Source: Hysterangium stoloniferum (Eukaryota > Basidiomycota > Agaricomycetes > Hysterangiales > Hysterangiaceae). From it: 64,000 nt of DNA. Below, piece after piece: positions 47,404 to 57,934 of this stretch (its first letter is position 1; the number at the start of each line of letters is the position of its first letter). Where the stretch lies: positions 186,001 through 250,000 of the forward strand of contig WHVD01000005.1 of assembly GCA_015178975.1 (NCBI GenBank), in the 5' to 3' direction. The position numbers and the translations under genes were made by a program. The notes beneath the pieces are model-generated. The model was given only the letters and a program-made list of their open reading frames with translations, had not been told where the DNA came from and ran no database searches.

Positions 47404-47580
47404 TTGTCACAAGGGCGCGGGATAGTCACAAAGACGCGCGACGGTCACAGAGGCGCGCGACGGTCACAGAGGCGCGCGAAGGTCACAGAGGCGCGCGACG
47501 GTCACAGAGGCGCGCGACGGTCACAGAGGCGCGCGACGGTCACACAGGCGCGCGACTGTCACAACGTGTGACAGTCACAA
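47404..47580. repeat. 19-bp CG-rich minisatellite in LTR-X copy 3
   Basis: Units CGGTCACAGAGGCGCGCGA repeat about eight times with few changes, placed some 330 bases upstream of the TATA box. The surrounding repeat is strongly AT-rich. Confidence 0.9.
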
Positions 47581-47906
47581 GACGCGAAGGATGTTATGCG
47601 CGCGCACAGGCGCGAGAGCATTATATAATCATATACTTCAACAAAAACCGGAAATCTCTGGAACATTCCAGTGGCTTCCAAAGGAACAGTAGATAGTAGA
47701 TACTAATAATAGATAGAATATTGTAGAATATTCTATAAGATTCCAGTAAGTTCTATTGTGCCAAGAATATTCTATAGTGTCTTAGAAGTAGTTAGAACTT
47801 CCCACAATGCTCTAGAAAATTCTAGAAAATTCTAAATGACATCATTCCTTCCAGAATGACATCATTCAATCTTCTAGAATCTTCTAAAATGTCTCAGACC
47901 AAAATG

Positions 47907-47914
47907 TATATAAG
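47907..47914 (+). promoter_or_regulatory. TATA box of LTR-X
   Basis: TATATAAG in the context AAAATGTATATAAGGAG, kept in all LTR-X copies and nearly identical to the box of family Y. Confidence 0.55.
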
Positions 47915-50255
47915 GAGCTCAGCTCCAGCCTTGAATATCATCCAAATCAATCAATCTTTACTACATTTTATCAGCCACATCAGTGTGCCACTGCAGCAAG
48001 CAGTTTATTCCACCCCTTGTTGGGCTGTTGGACAAATAAATACAAATACTTAGTCATCTCTAGTTGAGCTGCTGACCTAAGTTATCTCAGGATCCCTTTG
48101 TCACCTCTTGTTGAGCTTCTGACAATAATCCTACCCCCTGGTCACTCTTCTGACCAATCAGGATTCCCTGCCACCTCTTGTTGAGCTTCTGGTATTAATC
48201 CTTTATACTATAGTGATCTCTTAATTGAGTACCGATTATTAGTTTTCTTTACATTGTTATTTGTAGTCTAAAACTTCAGTCACCTCTATTTGAGTAATTT
48301 GACTGTTTATTACATTGCAAATAATCCCATTCCTTTGTTCATTTATTGTGAATCAGTAAAGCATATTCACATAAACAAATACTGAGAATATCCTTGCAGA
48401 ATCCTTAAGACTACATTAAGATCCTGATAAGTTAGTATCACAGTAGACCTAGGTTAGTGTAAATAAAGCATATATTAGCCAAATAGTGTTTTATTCTATA
48501 TCTAATCTTTTGACCTGTTTATAAATATTTTTACTGTTTGATAAATAGTATAAAATATATATAAACTAGCTAGAATCGAAGTCGAATCTAGTTTCGGAAT
48601 CAGTGAATTGTTATTCATATTTTAGTAGTGTTTTTACAGAAAAAGAACAAGCTTGCACAAGCAGCTCTCAAAACCTTCTTTGCAAAGTAGGGTGCATATA
48701 TTCAAGTAAACTCTTGACTTCAGAGGTTCTAAGTCTATTCAGGCTGCCACTGATTAATATAAAATACTTAAATTATTTTACCTTGCAGTGAATTGAGTAT
48801 TTGCACATTTTGATAGAGCATTGGACTCCTTTTTCAGAAAATAGTATTAAAATAAGGCTAATACATCACATCAAGTCTCTGCTAAGCTACTGCACATATA
48901 CTCAGCTTCTAGCCCCTGTTCTCAAGGAATAGTTGTTTATTTGCTAAAAGAGTCATATATTGTTCTATTGAACCTTTCAATAATAAAAATAAGCATTGAT
49001 TTGAGTTGTTTAAGCTTAATAGTGCAGCTCATTAATCTATCAGTATTTAAATTACTGGACCTTTGCTTGTTTTATTGTTGAAGCTCTGTGACACTATAGC
49101 ATATATTGAGCTATCTAAGAGAAGCCCCTAAATACATTACAGTTCTTTTTCTGTGAAAACAATTACTAAAATATGAATAACAATTCACTGATTCTGAAGC
49201 TAGATTTAACTTCAATTTTAGCTAGTTTATATATATTTTATACTATTTATCAAACAGTAAAAATATTTATAAACAGGTCAAAAGATTAGATATAGAATAA
49301 AACACTATTTGGTTAATATATGCTTTATTTCCACTAACCTACAGGGTCTACTGTGATACTAACTTATCTTAATGTAGTCTTAAGGATCTTGCAAGGATAT
49401 TCTTAGTATTTATTTATGTGAATATGCTTTACTGATTCACAATAAATGTGCAATGGAACAGGGATTATTTGCAATGTAATAAACAGTCAAATTACTCAAC
49501 TAGAGGTGACTGAAGTCTTAGAGTACAAATAACAAGGTAAAGAAAACTAATAATCAGTAGTCAATTAAGAGGTGACTATAGTATAAAGGATTAATACCAG
49601 AAGCTCAACAAGAGTGACCAGGAGATAGGACTATTATCAGAAGCTCAACAAGAGATGACAGGGAATCCCAAGTTAGCTTAGATCAACAGTTCAACTAGAG
49701 GTGACCAAGTGTTTGTATTTATTTGTCCAACAGCCCAACTAGGGGTGGAATAAACTGCTTGCTGCAGTGGCAAACTGATGTGGCTGATAAAATGTAGTAA
49801 AGATGATATATGTTCTATTCAAGGCTGGAGCTGAGCTCCTTATATACATTTTAGTCTGAGACATTTAGAAGATTCTAGAAGATTGAATGATGTCATTTGG
49901 AATTTTCTAGAATTTTCTAGAGCATTACAGAAGGTTCTAACTATTTTTAAGACACTATAGAATGTTATTGGCATAATAGAACATTCTAGAATTTTATAGA
50001 ATATTCTACAATATTCTATCTACTTGTATATACCTATTTCCTTCTGTTCCTTTAGATGCCACTGGAATATTCCAGGAGTTAGTTATTATATTTACTTTTT
50101 AGTTAATTATAAATATAATACTATTTTGTTATAATAATATATAAATATATATTGCCCTGAATATGCATGATTATTTCACATCGCATTTTGTCCTTGTCAG
50201 AGTTTGAAGTGTCATGTGAATATCACGTGATCTCCCATGCATTGTGCTCTTTATC

Positions 50256-52716
50256 TCACTCCGGTCTGGTGAACAACATCATGTTGCGGTCTAAAGCGGG
50301 AGCCGGCTGCAACCACAGATGACAGACAGGCATCCATGGCAACAGGCGCGGGCCAAACGGGGCAGAGCTTAGAAAGGCCGGAGGACTGGGAGAAGCGATC
50401 TGTGAATGCTGCCATGAAGACCCGATGTTGTTAGGAGATGACGGAAATGGTAGGGCGAGTTGTGGTAGGGTGGCAGGTTGATTTGAGAGAAAGAACCTTG
50501 GGGGAAGCCTTGAGATTAAGGTTGGGGGTGATGGAGAACATGAGTGTGAATTCAAAGCGAGAGGCGGCATCGGCAATGGAATTGTCCTTGGAAGGAAGCC
50601 ATTCAGGCTCGAAAGTGAAGTCAAGTTGGGATGCAAGCCCAAGGAATTGATGCAAGAGTTCCATAGTGGGAGGTGAGCGGATGGAGAGCTTTGTAATAGC
50701 GGAATGTACATTTTGGTTATCAGTATGAAATATAATGCGATGGCCCCGGAAATGAGGACCCCAGCATAAAATAGCATGAATAATGGCATAAAATTCTTTA
50801 ACTTGGATGTCAGCACCTGAATAATGATGGGGAACCCGACAAGAAAACCATTTATTGCCAAAAACACCACCCACACCCTTCGCGCCACTAGCATCGGTGA
50901 AGATGTGGAGGGTAGGTCGGGAAGGGGAGATGAAATGGACTCCATTCCAACCGGGGGCATAAGTAGCCCACCAAGTAATGTCTCGACGTGCAGGGCGAGT
51001 AAGACGGCGGCGTGCAAAATGGGAGGTAAATGATGCTGAGAAGTCAAACAGTGAGCGCATGAAGGCTTTGGAGAAAGGGATGATCTGGGAGCAGAATTGA
51101 AGGAACCCGGTTAGTTCCTGCAACTCATGGAGAGTGCAATGCATCTTGGCCTGCCATTTGAAGAGAAGGTTTGACAGATACGTCAGTTTACCTGCAGGTA
51201 GACGAGCTTCCATAGCCACGGAATCGAGTTCAATGCCTAAGTATTCGAGGCATGTTGATGGTCCCTCAATCTTAGATTCTTGGAAACAGAGACCAAGGGC
51301 ATCTGCTAAGCCGCGGGTCCATTCGAGAGCTGAATGGATGAGAGGAAGTGGGGTATGAGGTTTGAAAATCTGCAAAAAGTCGTCCAAGTAATGCCGAATG
51401 AGGGCCGGAAGGTGGCGGTACAGGATCCAGTGGAGACCCTCGGCGAATAAGTTGAAGATATATGGAGCTGAACACAGCCCAAACATAAGGAATAGCTCAT
51501 AATAAAATTCCCTTCCCAATGGAAACCCAACAGTGGCCAATCAGCTGGCCGGATGGGAATGTGGCGAAAGGCTTGTTCGAGATCCAATTTGAGCATGACT
51601 GATCCCGGGCCAGACTCAAGGAGATCAGCTACGGCAGTCTGAAACATATCATAAGTAATATGTGCTTCGGAATCTGGTATACATACCATCATTGACTGAG
51701 GAGCCACGAGGCCAAGATAGATGATGGATCCGGCGAAGTTTAGTCGAATGCTTTCGTGTAGCAACACCAAGTGGTGAGGAGCGGAAATGAGGTAAAGGTG
51801 GGGATGGGAATGGACCTCGGAGTCGTCCACGCTCCAGCTGGATATTAATATCAGAAGTAACGGCATCGGGAAAGGAAGAAGCGGTAGGAAGATTTGGGCA
51901 TGATTGGCTACATGCCTTGTCACCACTGAAACCGATGTTACAGCCATGGTCAATAATATGCAATAGGGCAGCTACAAACGGTCGGTCCGGATAATCTGCT
52001 AAGAAAAAGGCCCAAGCATCTCGGTTGAGGGTAGAAGATACGCGGGGCAGCGTAGATGCGTCATCTGGACAGACATTGACACGGGGATCAGAGTTGGGGC
52101 GTGGCGGGGGAGTCTTTCGAGGGGGAAAGAGATGAGCATGGAGAAGCAGGAAGTCGCCATCAGCAGGGGACGATGCTAGTGCAGATGTCCAAGAGGGTTG
52201 CGCCATTGACTCGATGGAGAGGAGCAGTGGCTCGGCGCTACGAGGTGAAGTAATGCGAACTTCAGGGGACAGGCAAGGGCTGTCAGCGGATAGACCAGAG
52301 CTATCGGGAGGTGGCTGGGATGAGTGAGAGCCATCGGGAGGTGGCTGGGATGAGCGAGAGCCATCGGGAGGTGGTTGGGATGAGCGAGAGCCATCGGGAG
52401 GTGGCTGGGATGAGCGAGAGCCATCCCGGGAGGGAAGGACGTCCTCCACTGGGAAGTCGGGCACAGGTGGGCCGGCAATATTAGGGGGTGCTGCGGACTC
52501 GTCATAGAGGAGCGGACTTAAACGTTGTCCTCGCTCGGCACCGAGAGAGTGGGTGTGGCGGCGTGTAGGCTTGAAGCGGCGCGAATGCTGGCGCACACCA
52601 GCATAAAGTCGAGTGAAGCTGAGTGGGTCTTGGATCACTAGCCGGGGCGGGCATGGCAAAAAGAGCTTGGAGCGCTGCCGGTTGCTGTTACTTCTGCGAG
52701 TAAATGGGCTACCCAT
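50256..52716 (-). pseudogene. DIRS-like RT-RNase H polyprotein
   Basis: Reading leftwards from 52716: a Pro/Ser-rich start with a repeated decapeptide PPPDGSRSSQ, then YPDRPFVAALLHIIDHG. RT begins with GPFPSPPLPHFRSSPLG and HHLSWPRGSSVND. A frame change occurs near 51650 and another near 51541. RT continues with KLDLEQAFRHIPIRP, GLCSAPYIFN and HYLDDFLQ (catalytic YLDD, near 51390). RNase H follows with IFTDASG, KEFYAI, FHTDNQN and DNSIADAASRFE, so all catalytic acids are present. The frame ends at 50431, and a last piece runs to 50256 in another frame. No tyrosine recombinase is seen. It copies RNA into DNA for a DIRS/Ngaro-like element. Confidence 0.85.
52304..52425. repeat. 30-bp coding minisatellite
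   Basis: Four units of about 30 bases (GAGCCATCGGGAGGTGGCTG core) encode the PPPDGSRSSQ decapeptides on the minus strand, within the DIRS-like gene. Confidence 0.9.
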
Positions 52717-53211
52717 CGAAGCCAGCAGTGGCCGAATGTGCCGTATCGTAAATATCGTGTGGCCAACGAAGTGGCCCGCCGGTCGTCCTGCTCCTTCGAG
52801 TTCAGAGGTTCAACAAATAAAAAGTACTGTTGAAGATGCTGTAAGCATCCTGTGAGATGGGAGACGAAGGAACAGAGACGAAGAGAAGGAAAAGACACCA
52901 GTGAACAATAAGGGGAGATTGTCACACAGTGACACTAGGTGAGACCTACGATCGCTAAAGAATCCGGGCAAATTATATTTGTCCGATCAAACAAGCACTG
53001 AGTCGCTGGTGAATGACATATTGATTAAAAATGAATAAAAGATAGAAATTTCGTAGCTCTCCCAGTTTATAAGATAAAATTATGAAATAAATTGCATAGT
53101 TTTAAGGTAAATCAGGAGAATATTTTACAATTTTATTGTCATGATTAAATCTTCTTTTTTGCAATTTGTTAGGCGATTGGTTAAAAATCAGGAAAAACAA
53201 AATACATAACA

Positions 53212-53860
53212 GGGTTGGGAATCCCGCTGACTTTTTACCACAGCCAAATTTCGAGCCACTATTGTGGTTGCCATTCTCAACATTATTGCATTATTGAAGC
53301 ATCCTAACTGGTGCATTCAATCAAGTGCATTATCAGTCTTGGAGAAGGTTTCAGAGTCATGTGTGGTGTGTGCCACTGGGATGGGAATCCAGCTCACACT
53401 TGACCATAGCCCAATTTCAAGTCGCCATTATGGGGTGTCATTCCTGACATTCTTGCACTGTTGAACCACTCTGAGTTGAACATTCTATGAAGTGCAGTAT
53501 CAGCCCTGGGGAATGTTTTAGACCAAGGCACGGTGTGTGACAATGGAATGCAAATCCAGCTGACATTTGACACCACCAAACTTTGACCTCCCATTCCTGA
53601 CATTCTTGCACTCTTGAAGCACTCTTACTTCCCCATTTGATCAAGTGCACTATCAGGCCTGGGCAAGGTCTCAGAGCAGGGTGCAGTATGTGACAATGGA
53701 ATTGCCATCCAACCAACATTTGTCCACAGCTGAATTTGGACTCACCATTGCAGATGTCATTCCAGACATCGTTGTACTGTTGGAAGACACATATTTACAA
53801 ACTCACACACAAGTTATTGACTTGCTTGTTAAGCTAGGAGCTCATGGTGTGTAAAGGGAC
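53212..53860 (+). pseudogene. HEAT exon-intron array, third block
   Basis: About four units with the same 166-base rhythm. Intron ends such as TTTACCACAGCC and exon cores LLKHPNW and LLEDTYL are visible. It begins directly after the end of LTR-X copy 4, in the middle of an intron. All units are decayed. Confidence 0.65.
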
Positions 53861-54500
53861 AAGTCATTCACACCTTATATCCCCCAGATTATACTCTACT
53901 GTCTATTCCCTTTTATTACCTCACCATTGTAGAATACTTCATTTTTTGTAGGGTACATTAAGCTGATGTGTGCGGGCACTTAAGGCATGGGAAAATGCAT
54001 TGCACACTGTATAGCTGACGTGTCACACCTGGTAGAGTTTCCCTAGACTTTTCTCTTTGGATTCCTCTATCAGGTGAGTAGATAGTTATCTTGTATTTAG
54101 ATACTTATATATACTTTGGATTCCTCTATCAGTGTGATATCCACTGCTAGGGTTGCCCTTACAGTGTATGCCCTTGACACCCAAGTCAACACCTTCCTCT
54201 CATGCATGTTTTCAAAGATTGCTTTCACGAAGTTATTATTGGCTGTAACTTACAACAACACTGTATATCCCTTATTGATACTGACAATGCCAATGTTGTT
54301 TCAGCTGGTGGAAAATTGTTTGTAGTCTTTGCTGAATATGGTCAGCTTTAATTGTTTGCATCATTGACTCCTTTCACAGTCTTGCAGGTTACCTTACCAA
54401 CATTAAGCTGCAGATCATCCTGTCTGCATGTGCTATCTATATTTTCCCACACCACCTTTGCCACATTGTTGTATGCTGATTCAACTTCTCTTGAAATCTA
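53861..54500. other. spacer with a short direct repeat
   Basis: CTTTGGATTCCTCTATCAG occurs twice (near 54056 and 54114). No gene or family recognised. Confidence 0.4.
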
Positions 54501-55400
54501 GGAGGTTGTACATAATCATTATAATATCAAATGTTTACTAATAAAAAAAATATTGCTACAAAACTTCATCTTTAAATAGTGGTATACATATATTCTAAGA
54601 CTATTATATTGTTAACCACCAACCTTGAGAAATAATTCTCCCTGTTACTGTAAGATAAGACTGGTATCTGCTGCAGGTGCAGACAGACACTAGAATGAGT
54701 GATGGGGAATAAACCACTACTGTATTGAAAATCCACATGTAAATATTATATACTAGTGGAGAACAATGGGATCTGAGCAACAATGAGATGTGTACAACAA
54801 TAGGATGTAGATAACAATGGGATGTGGACAACAATGGGACCAACTATTACCAAATCGCAGTGTGGGGAGTCTCACTCCCTTACAAAGTCAATTAATAGAA
54901 CCTATTGTATATTATTTTCCAAGTTATGTAAATACTTGCTAATACTTTTGTTGGTAATTTGTTTTTTAAAGGCTAAACTGTAGTTATTTCCCAGTAAAAT
55001 ATGTGAGATTTCATTCGATATTTTTCATCCTATGGCCTTATTGATTAAGTGAAACCACCTATATATTCTTGGTATGTTGAATTGAGTAGAAATCTGTTCA
55101 GATTGACAGACCCATTCCAATGTAATAAATATGTATTTAGAGGTGTCAATGATATACACATGCATGAAATGGACTATTTAAAAAGATATGCTTTTTAAAA
55201 GTTTGATGTTTTAATCTACTAAACTTTTTCATAATCTATTCAAGTTCTGAAAGATGCTTTGTTTCATAATATTCAAATAAGTTTTAAACATTCCCAAAGT
55301 TTGAAAATCCAAATTATGTTTGAATCACATCCCAGATGTTTAAATGACCTTTAGAGTATATTAAAATTTGATATACTTAAACAGTTTTCACATATCCTCC
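54501..55400 (+). mobile_element. element Z copy 2, TSD cta
   Basis: GGAGGTTGTAC at the left end, CATATCCTCC at the right, flanked on both sides by CTA (54498-54500, 55401-55403). It is about 220 bases longer than the other copies because of an inserted block at about 54659-54884 that includes a minisatellite. Confidence 0.7.
54755..54842. repeat. 17-18 bp tandem repeat inside Z copy 2
   Basis: Five imperfect units of AACAATGGGATGTGGAC type. Confidence 0.75.
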
Positions 55401-55403
55401 CTA

Positions 55404-55660
55404 GTGTTTTTGTATCCTCCAGTTTTCATGAATGCTGATCTTGGTAGCTTGTGTAAGACATCCCATTCTTGAAGGGGTCAGGACAGAAGAGGAACAAACA
55501 GAAGAGCATAATAAACTAGATGGCAAATGGGCTTAGAAATAGATTGGGGCAGAGATCTTAGTCTAATATGTAGGCCCAGGATATCTGGTTGGAGTCTTGT
55601 TTGTAGATCATCTTGTAAAAGGAGAGATAGGTGGTAGGTGCTGTTATGGTGGTGTTAGGT
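55404..55660. other. spacer
   Basis: No gene or repeat boundary recognised. Confidence 0.3.
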
Positions 55661-56700
55661 ATCAGCATTATCTCATAAAGTTCTCTTAATTTTCTTTGCA
55701 TTATTTAATATTTTTTCAAATTTATTGTAATTTTTAATGAATTATTTTGCCCTTATTTACTTAGTTATTGTTTTGTGGTACCTTGCTGCATTCTTGTCTG
55801 CACATTTTGAGTGTCACATGACATATCACATAAGCCAACCTCATGATATCATACAGTCACTGATGTGACTGTAACAATGTGGATGAGTGATTGATTTGCT
55901 TCTGTCCCAGATCTTCACCTGTGAACCTTCAAGTTCAGGCTTAGATTGGAACCCTTTGTTGGAATCTGCAAGCCTGGTGAATCACAGTACGAGGACTCTC
56001 GACTGTTGGAGCGTAGCTACTTAGAGTGGAGCGGTGAAGAACTAAACCGGTGATATAACTAGGCTTCCAGATGAGGTTCTACTCTCATCTGGAACGAACT
56101 ATATACTAGAATACATGGTCTGTGCACTGGTCTGTGCACTATGGCGTGCTACGGATCTAGTGAACCTAAACTATATATACTATCACATGGTATGAACCGG
56201 TCCGAAATATGCAATCACAAGACGAGTTATGATATCATACTTATGGTATGTTATCATAACCTAATACCCTTGTCTCAGACATGGGAGTCATAGGATAGAA
56301 AAAGGGTAATAAATAGTTAAACATAATATCATAAAATAATAAAATAGTTAAATAATTAGTTATCAAAATGTATATACATAAGGAGGGCCGGAAATCCTCA
56401 ATAAAATAACTTATCACACATATATTTTACAGCTTAATAGCCTTAGTCTGATATACAGTACTAACTGCAAGCATCTACACTTGCAGAATCTAGAACTCTT
56501 TGTCAGCACTCTTGAACTTAGCTAATCATCTAAGTTCCTCAACCTCACAGCTACCCCTTAGGCTTATTAAATACATAATAAACCTAATAAGTATCCTTTC
56601 TGAAATCCTGCCAACACTTAGATTATTCAAGGCCCATACCTAAGTTTATTGAATTAATCAAGTACAAGTACTCAATTGACTATATATTGACTATTGAAGT
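55661..56700 (+). repeat. repeat Y copy, split by solo LTR-D
   Basis: Begins TGTTAGGTATCAGCAT and follows family Y with deletions. It contains a TATA region near 56371 and ends near AATCAAGTACAAG. The first ~20 bases also match the edge of the PHD gene piece. Confidence 0.6.
55957..56266 (+). repeat. solo LTR-D, 310 bp, TSD ccctt
   Basis: Starts TGTTGGAATCTGC and ends AACCTAATA, flanked by CCCTT on both sides (55952-55956, 56267-56271). The last base pair of the usual TG..CA ends has changed (CA to TA). The surrounding Y text (GAACCCTTGTCTCAG) is restored when it is removed. Confidence 0.85.
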
Positions 56701-56764
56701 ACAATATAGAAAGTAAATAGGTTTAGTTGGCTTTAGTAGTAGTAAGACAACTACATATATAAGA

Positions 56765-57450
56765 TGAGGATATCTGAAAACTATTAAGTATACCAAATTC
56801 TAATATACTCTAAAGGTCATTTAAACATCTGGGATGTGATTGAAACATAATTTGGTTTTTAAAACTTTTTGAAGTTTTAAACTCTCTCGTACATTACAAA
56901 CTAAAGAATCTTTCTGGACATGAGTAGACAATGAAAAAAATTAGTAGTTTGAAACACTAATACTTTTAAAAATAGATACCTTTAGATAGTCCATTCCATG
57001 CATATGTACAGTATGTACATATATCATTGGCACCTCTAAATACATATGTATTACTTCGGAATGGATCTGTCAATCTGAACAGATTTCTACTTGATTCAAC
57101 ATACCCAGAATATATAGGGGGTTTTACTTAATAAAGACAGCTGTGATATGAAAAATTTCCAATAATATTTTACATATTTTACATGGAAATAACTACATTA
57201 CAACTTCTAAAAAACAAAGTACTAATAAAAGTATTAGTAGGCATCTGTAAAAGGAAGGAAATTATATACAATGGAATTTGTTAAATAACTATGGGTTGTA
57301 TAAGATGTAATATGGAGAACTATTTCTGATGGTTGTTTTTTGATGATATAATTGTTTCAGAATAGATATCACTATTTAAATATGGAGTTTTGTAGAAATA
57401 TAAATTTTACCAGTAAACATCTGATATTATAATGAATACAGACAACCTCC
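56765..57450 (-). mobile_element. element Z copy 3, without inserts
   Basis: Reverse copy, from GAGGATATCTG to ACAACCTCC. It shows the uninterrupted sequence at the spot where LTR-B sits in copy 1 (near 57000), and lacks the block inserted in copy 2. One terminal base is changed. Confidence 0.7.
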
Positions 57451-57664
57451 TAAGGGAAAATGGAATTGACCTTGCAGTACAATTCCCTAGGGTGAGTTGA
57501 CAAAGTAATGAGTTAAAGGGAGGGAGGATGATACAAATAATGTGAGATTTGAGCAGAAGTTGATAATAGCTCAGGCTTCGACTATACAGTGCAAAGCTAA
57601 ATAGTTGTTGTAAGTTCAAGTTAGAAGCCATTTGAGATGGCTGAGACAATATCCCAGTCATGAC
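57451..57664. other. spacer
   Basis: No gene recognised between Z copy 3 and the TIR element. Confidence 0.3.
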
Positions 57665-57667
57665 TTA

Positions 57668-57830
57668 GGAGGATAGTCACACTTCATCGAATATACAAAA
57701 TGTTATGGAAAAGTCCTCATATTTTAAAGTGAGACTATTTCCTTTGGCTATGACTATATGTTTCAGGATTTTATGTTTCATTACCCCAAAATTTCATCTT
57801 TAAAACTTGTATACTATTTTGAAATATGCA
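57668..57830 (+). repeat. left terminal inverted repeat
   Basis: Pairs with 60275-60435. Matching blocks include GTGAGACTATTTC, GGCTATGACTATATG and AAAATTTCATCTTTA. Confidence 0.8.
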
Positions 57831-57934
57831 CAAATGTCATGGTTAACCAAAATTATTTGGGTTATGACTTAATCTTTGGGATGAGATGCATTCTCTAGTA
57901 TCTCTGTCACTTTTAAAATGACCACAAACATTAT

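Larger units (their letters stand above)
46910..48870 (+). repeat. solo LTR-X copy 3, 1961 bp, TSD tcaag
   Basis: From TGTTATGTATTTATAGG to GGCTAATACATCACA, flanked by TCAAG (46905-46909, 48871-48875). In this orientation a CG-rich minisatellite comes first, then a TATA box, then a leader, as expected for U3-R-U5. At about 2 kb it is a long LTR for a fungus. Confidence 0.92.
46001..49140 (+). repeat. repeat Y copy (probable LTR), split by LTR-X copy 3
   Basis: Forward Y sequence 46001-46909, continuing 48871-49140 after LTR-X. It contains TATATAAGG at 46461-46469. It ends CCCCTAAATACATTACA and is followed at once by a truncated LTR-X. Its left border abuts a HEAT unit without a duplication, so the start is probably truncated. 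Confidence 0.6.
50247..52989 (-). mobile_element. DIRS-like retroelement fragment
   Basis: 2.74-kb GC-richer insert within AT-rich LTR-X. It carries the RT-RNase H gene described separately. I find no 5-bp duplication, which fits DIRS-type elements since they use a tyrosine recombinase. The recombinase and terminal repeats are not seen, so it is a fragment. Confidence 0.65.
49141..53211 (-). repeat. LTR-X copy 4, truncated and split by a DIRS-like insert
   Basis: LTR-X sequence 49141-50246 and 52990-53211, ending ATACATAACA. The first ~260 bases and most of the minisatellite region are missing. The DIRS-like element lies between GCATTGTG and AACAAGCACTGAG, which are adjacent in the other copies. 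Confidence 0.8.

Noticed and set aside
47397-47696. Open frames rich in Arg, Gly and Thr across the CG-rich minisatellite (also 25541-25808 and 26939-27158)
   Set aside because: The frames come from the 19-bp tandem unit, are open on several frames at once and lie inside solo LTRs.
50438-51358. Plus-strand frames opposite the DIRS-like gene
   Set aside because: They are shadows of the minus-strand RT-RNase H, which has clear catalytic motifs.
54659-54884. Another solo LTR (TGTAAGATAAG..CTCCCTTACA) inside Z copy 2
   Set aside because: The ends look LTR-like, but the flanks GTTAC and AAGTC do not match, so it is recorded only as an inserted block.
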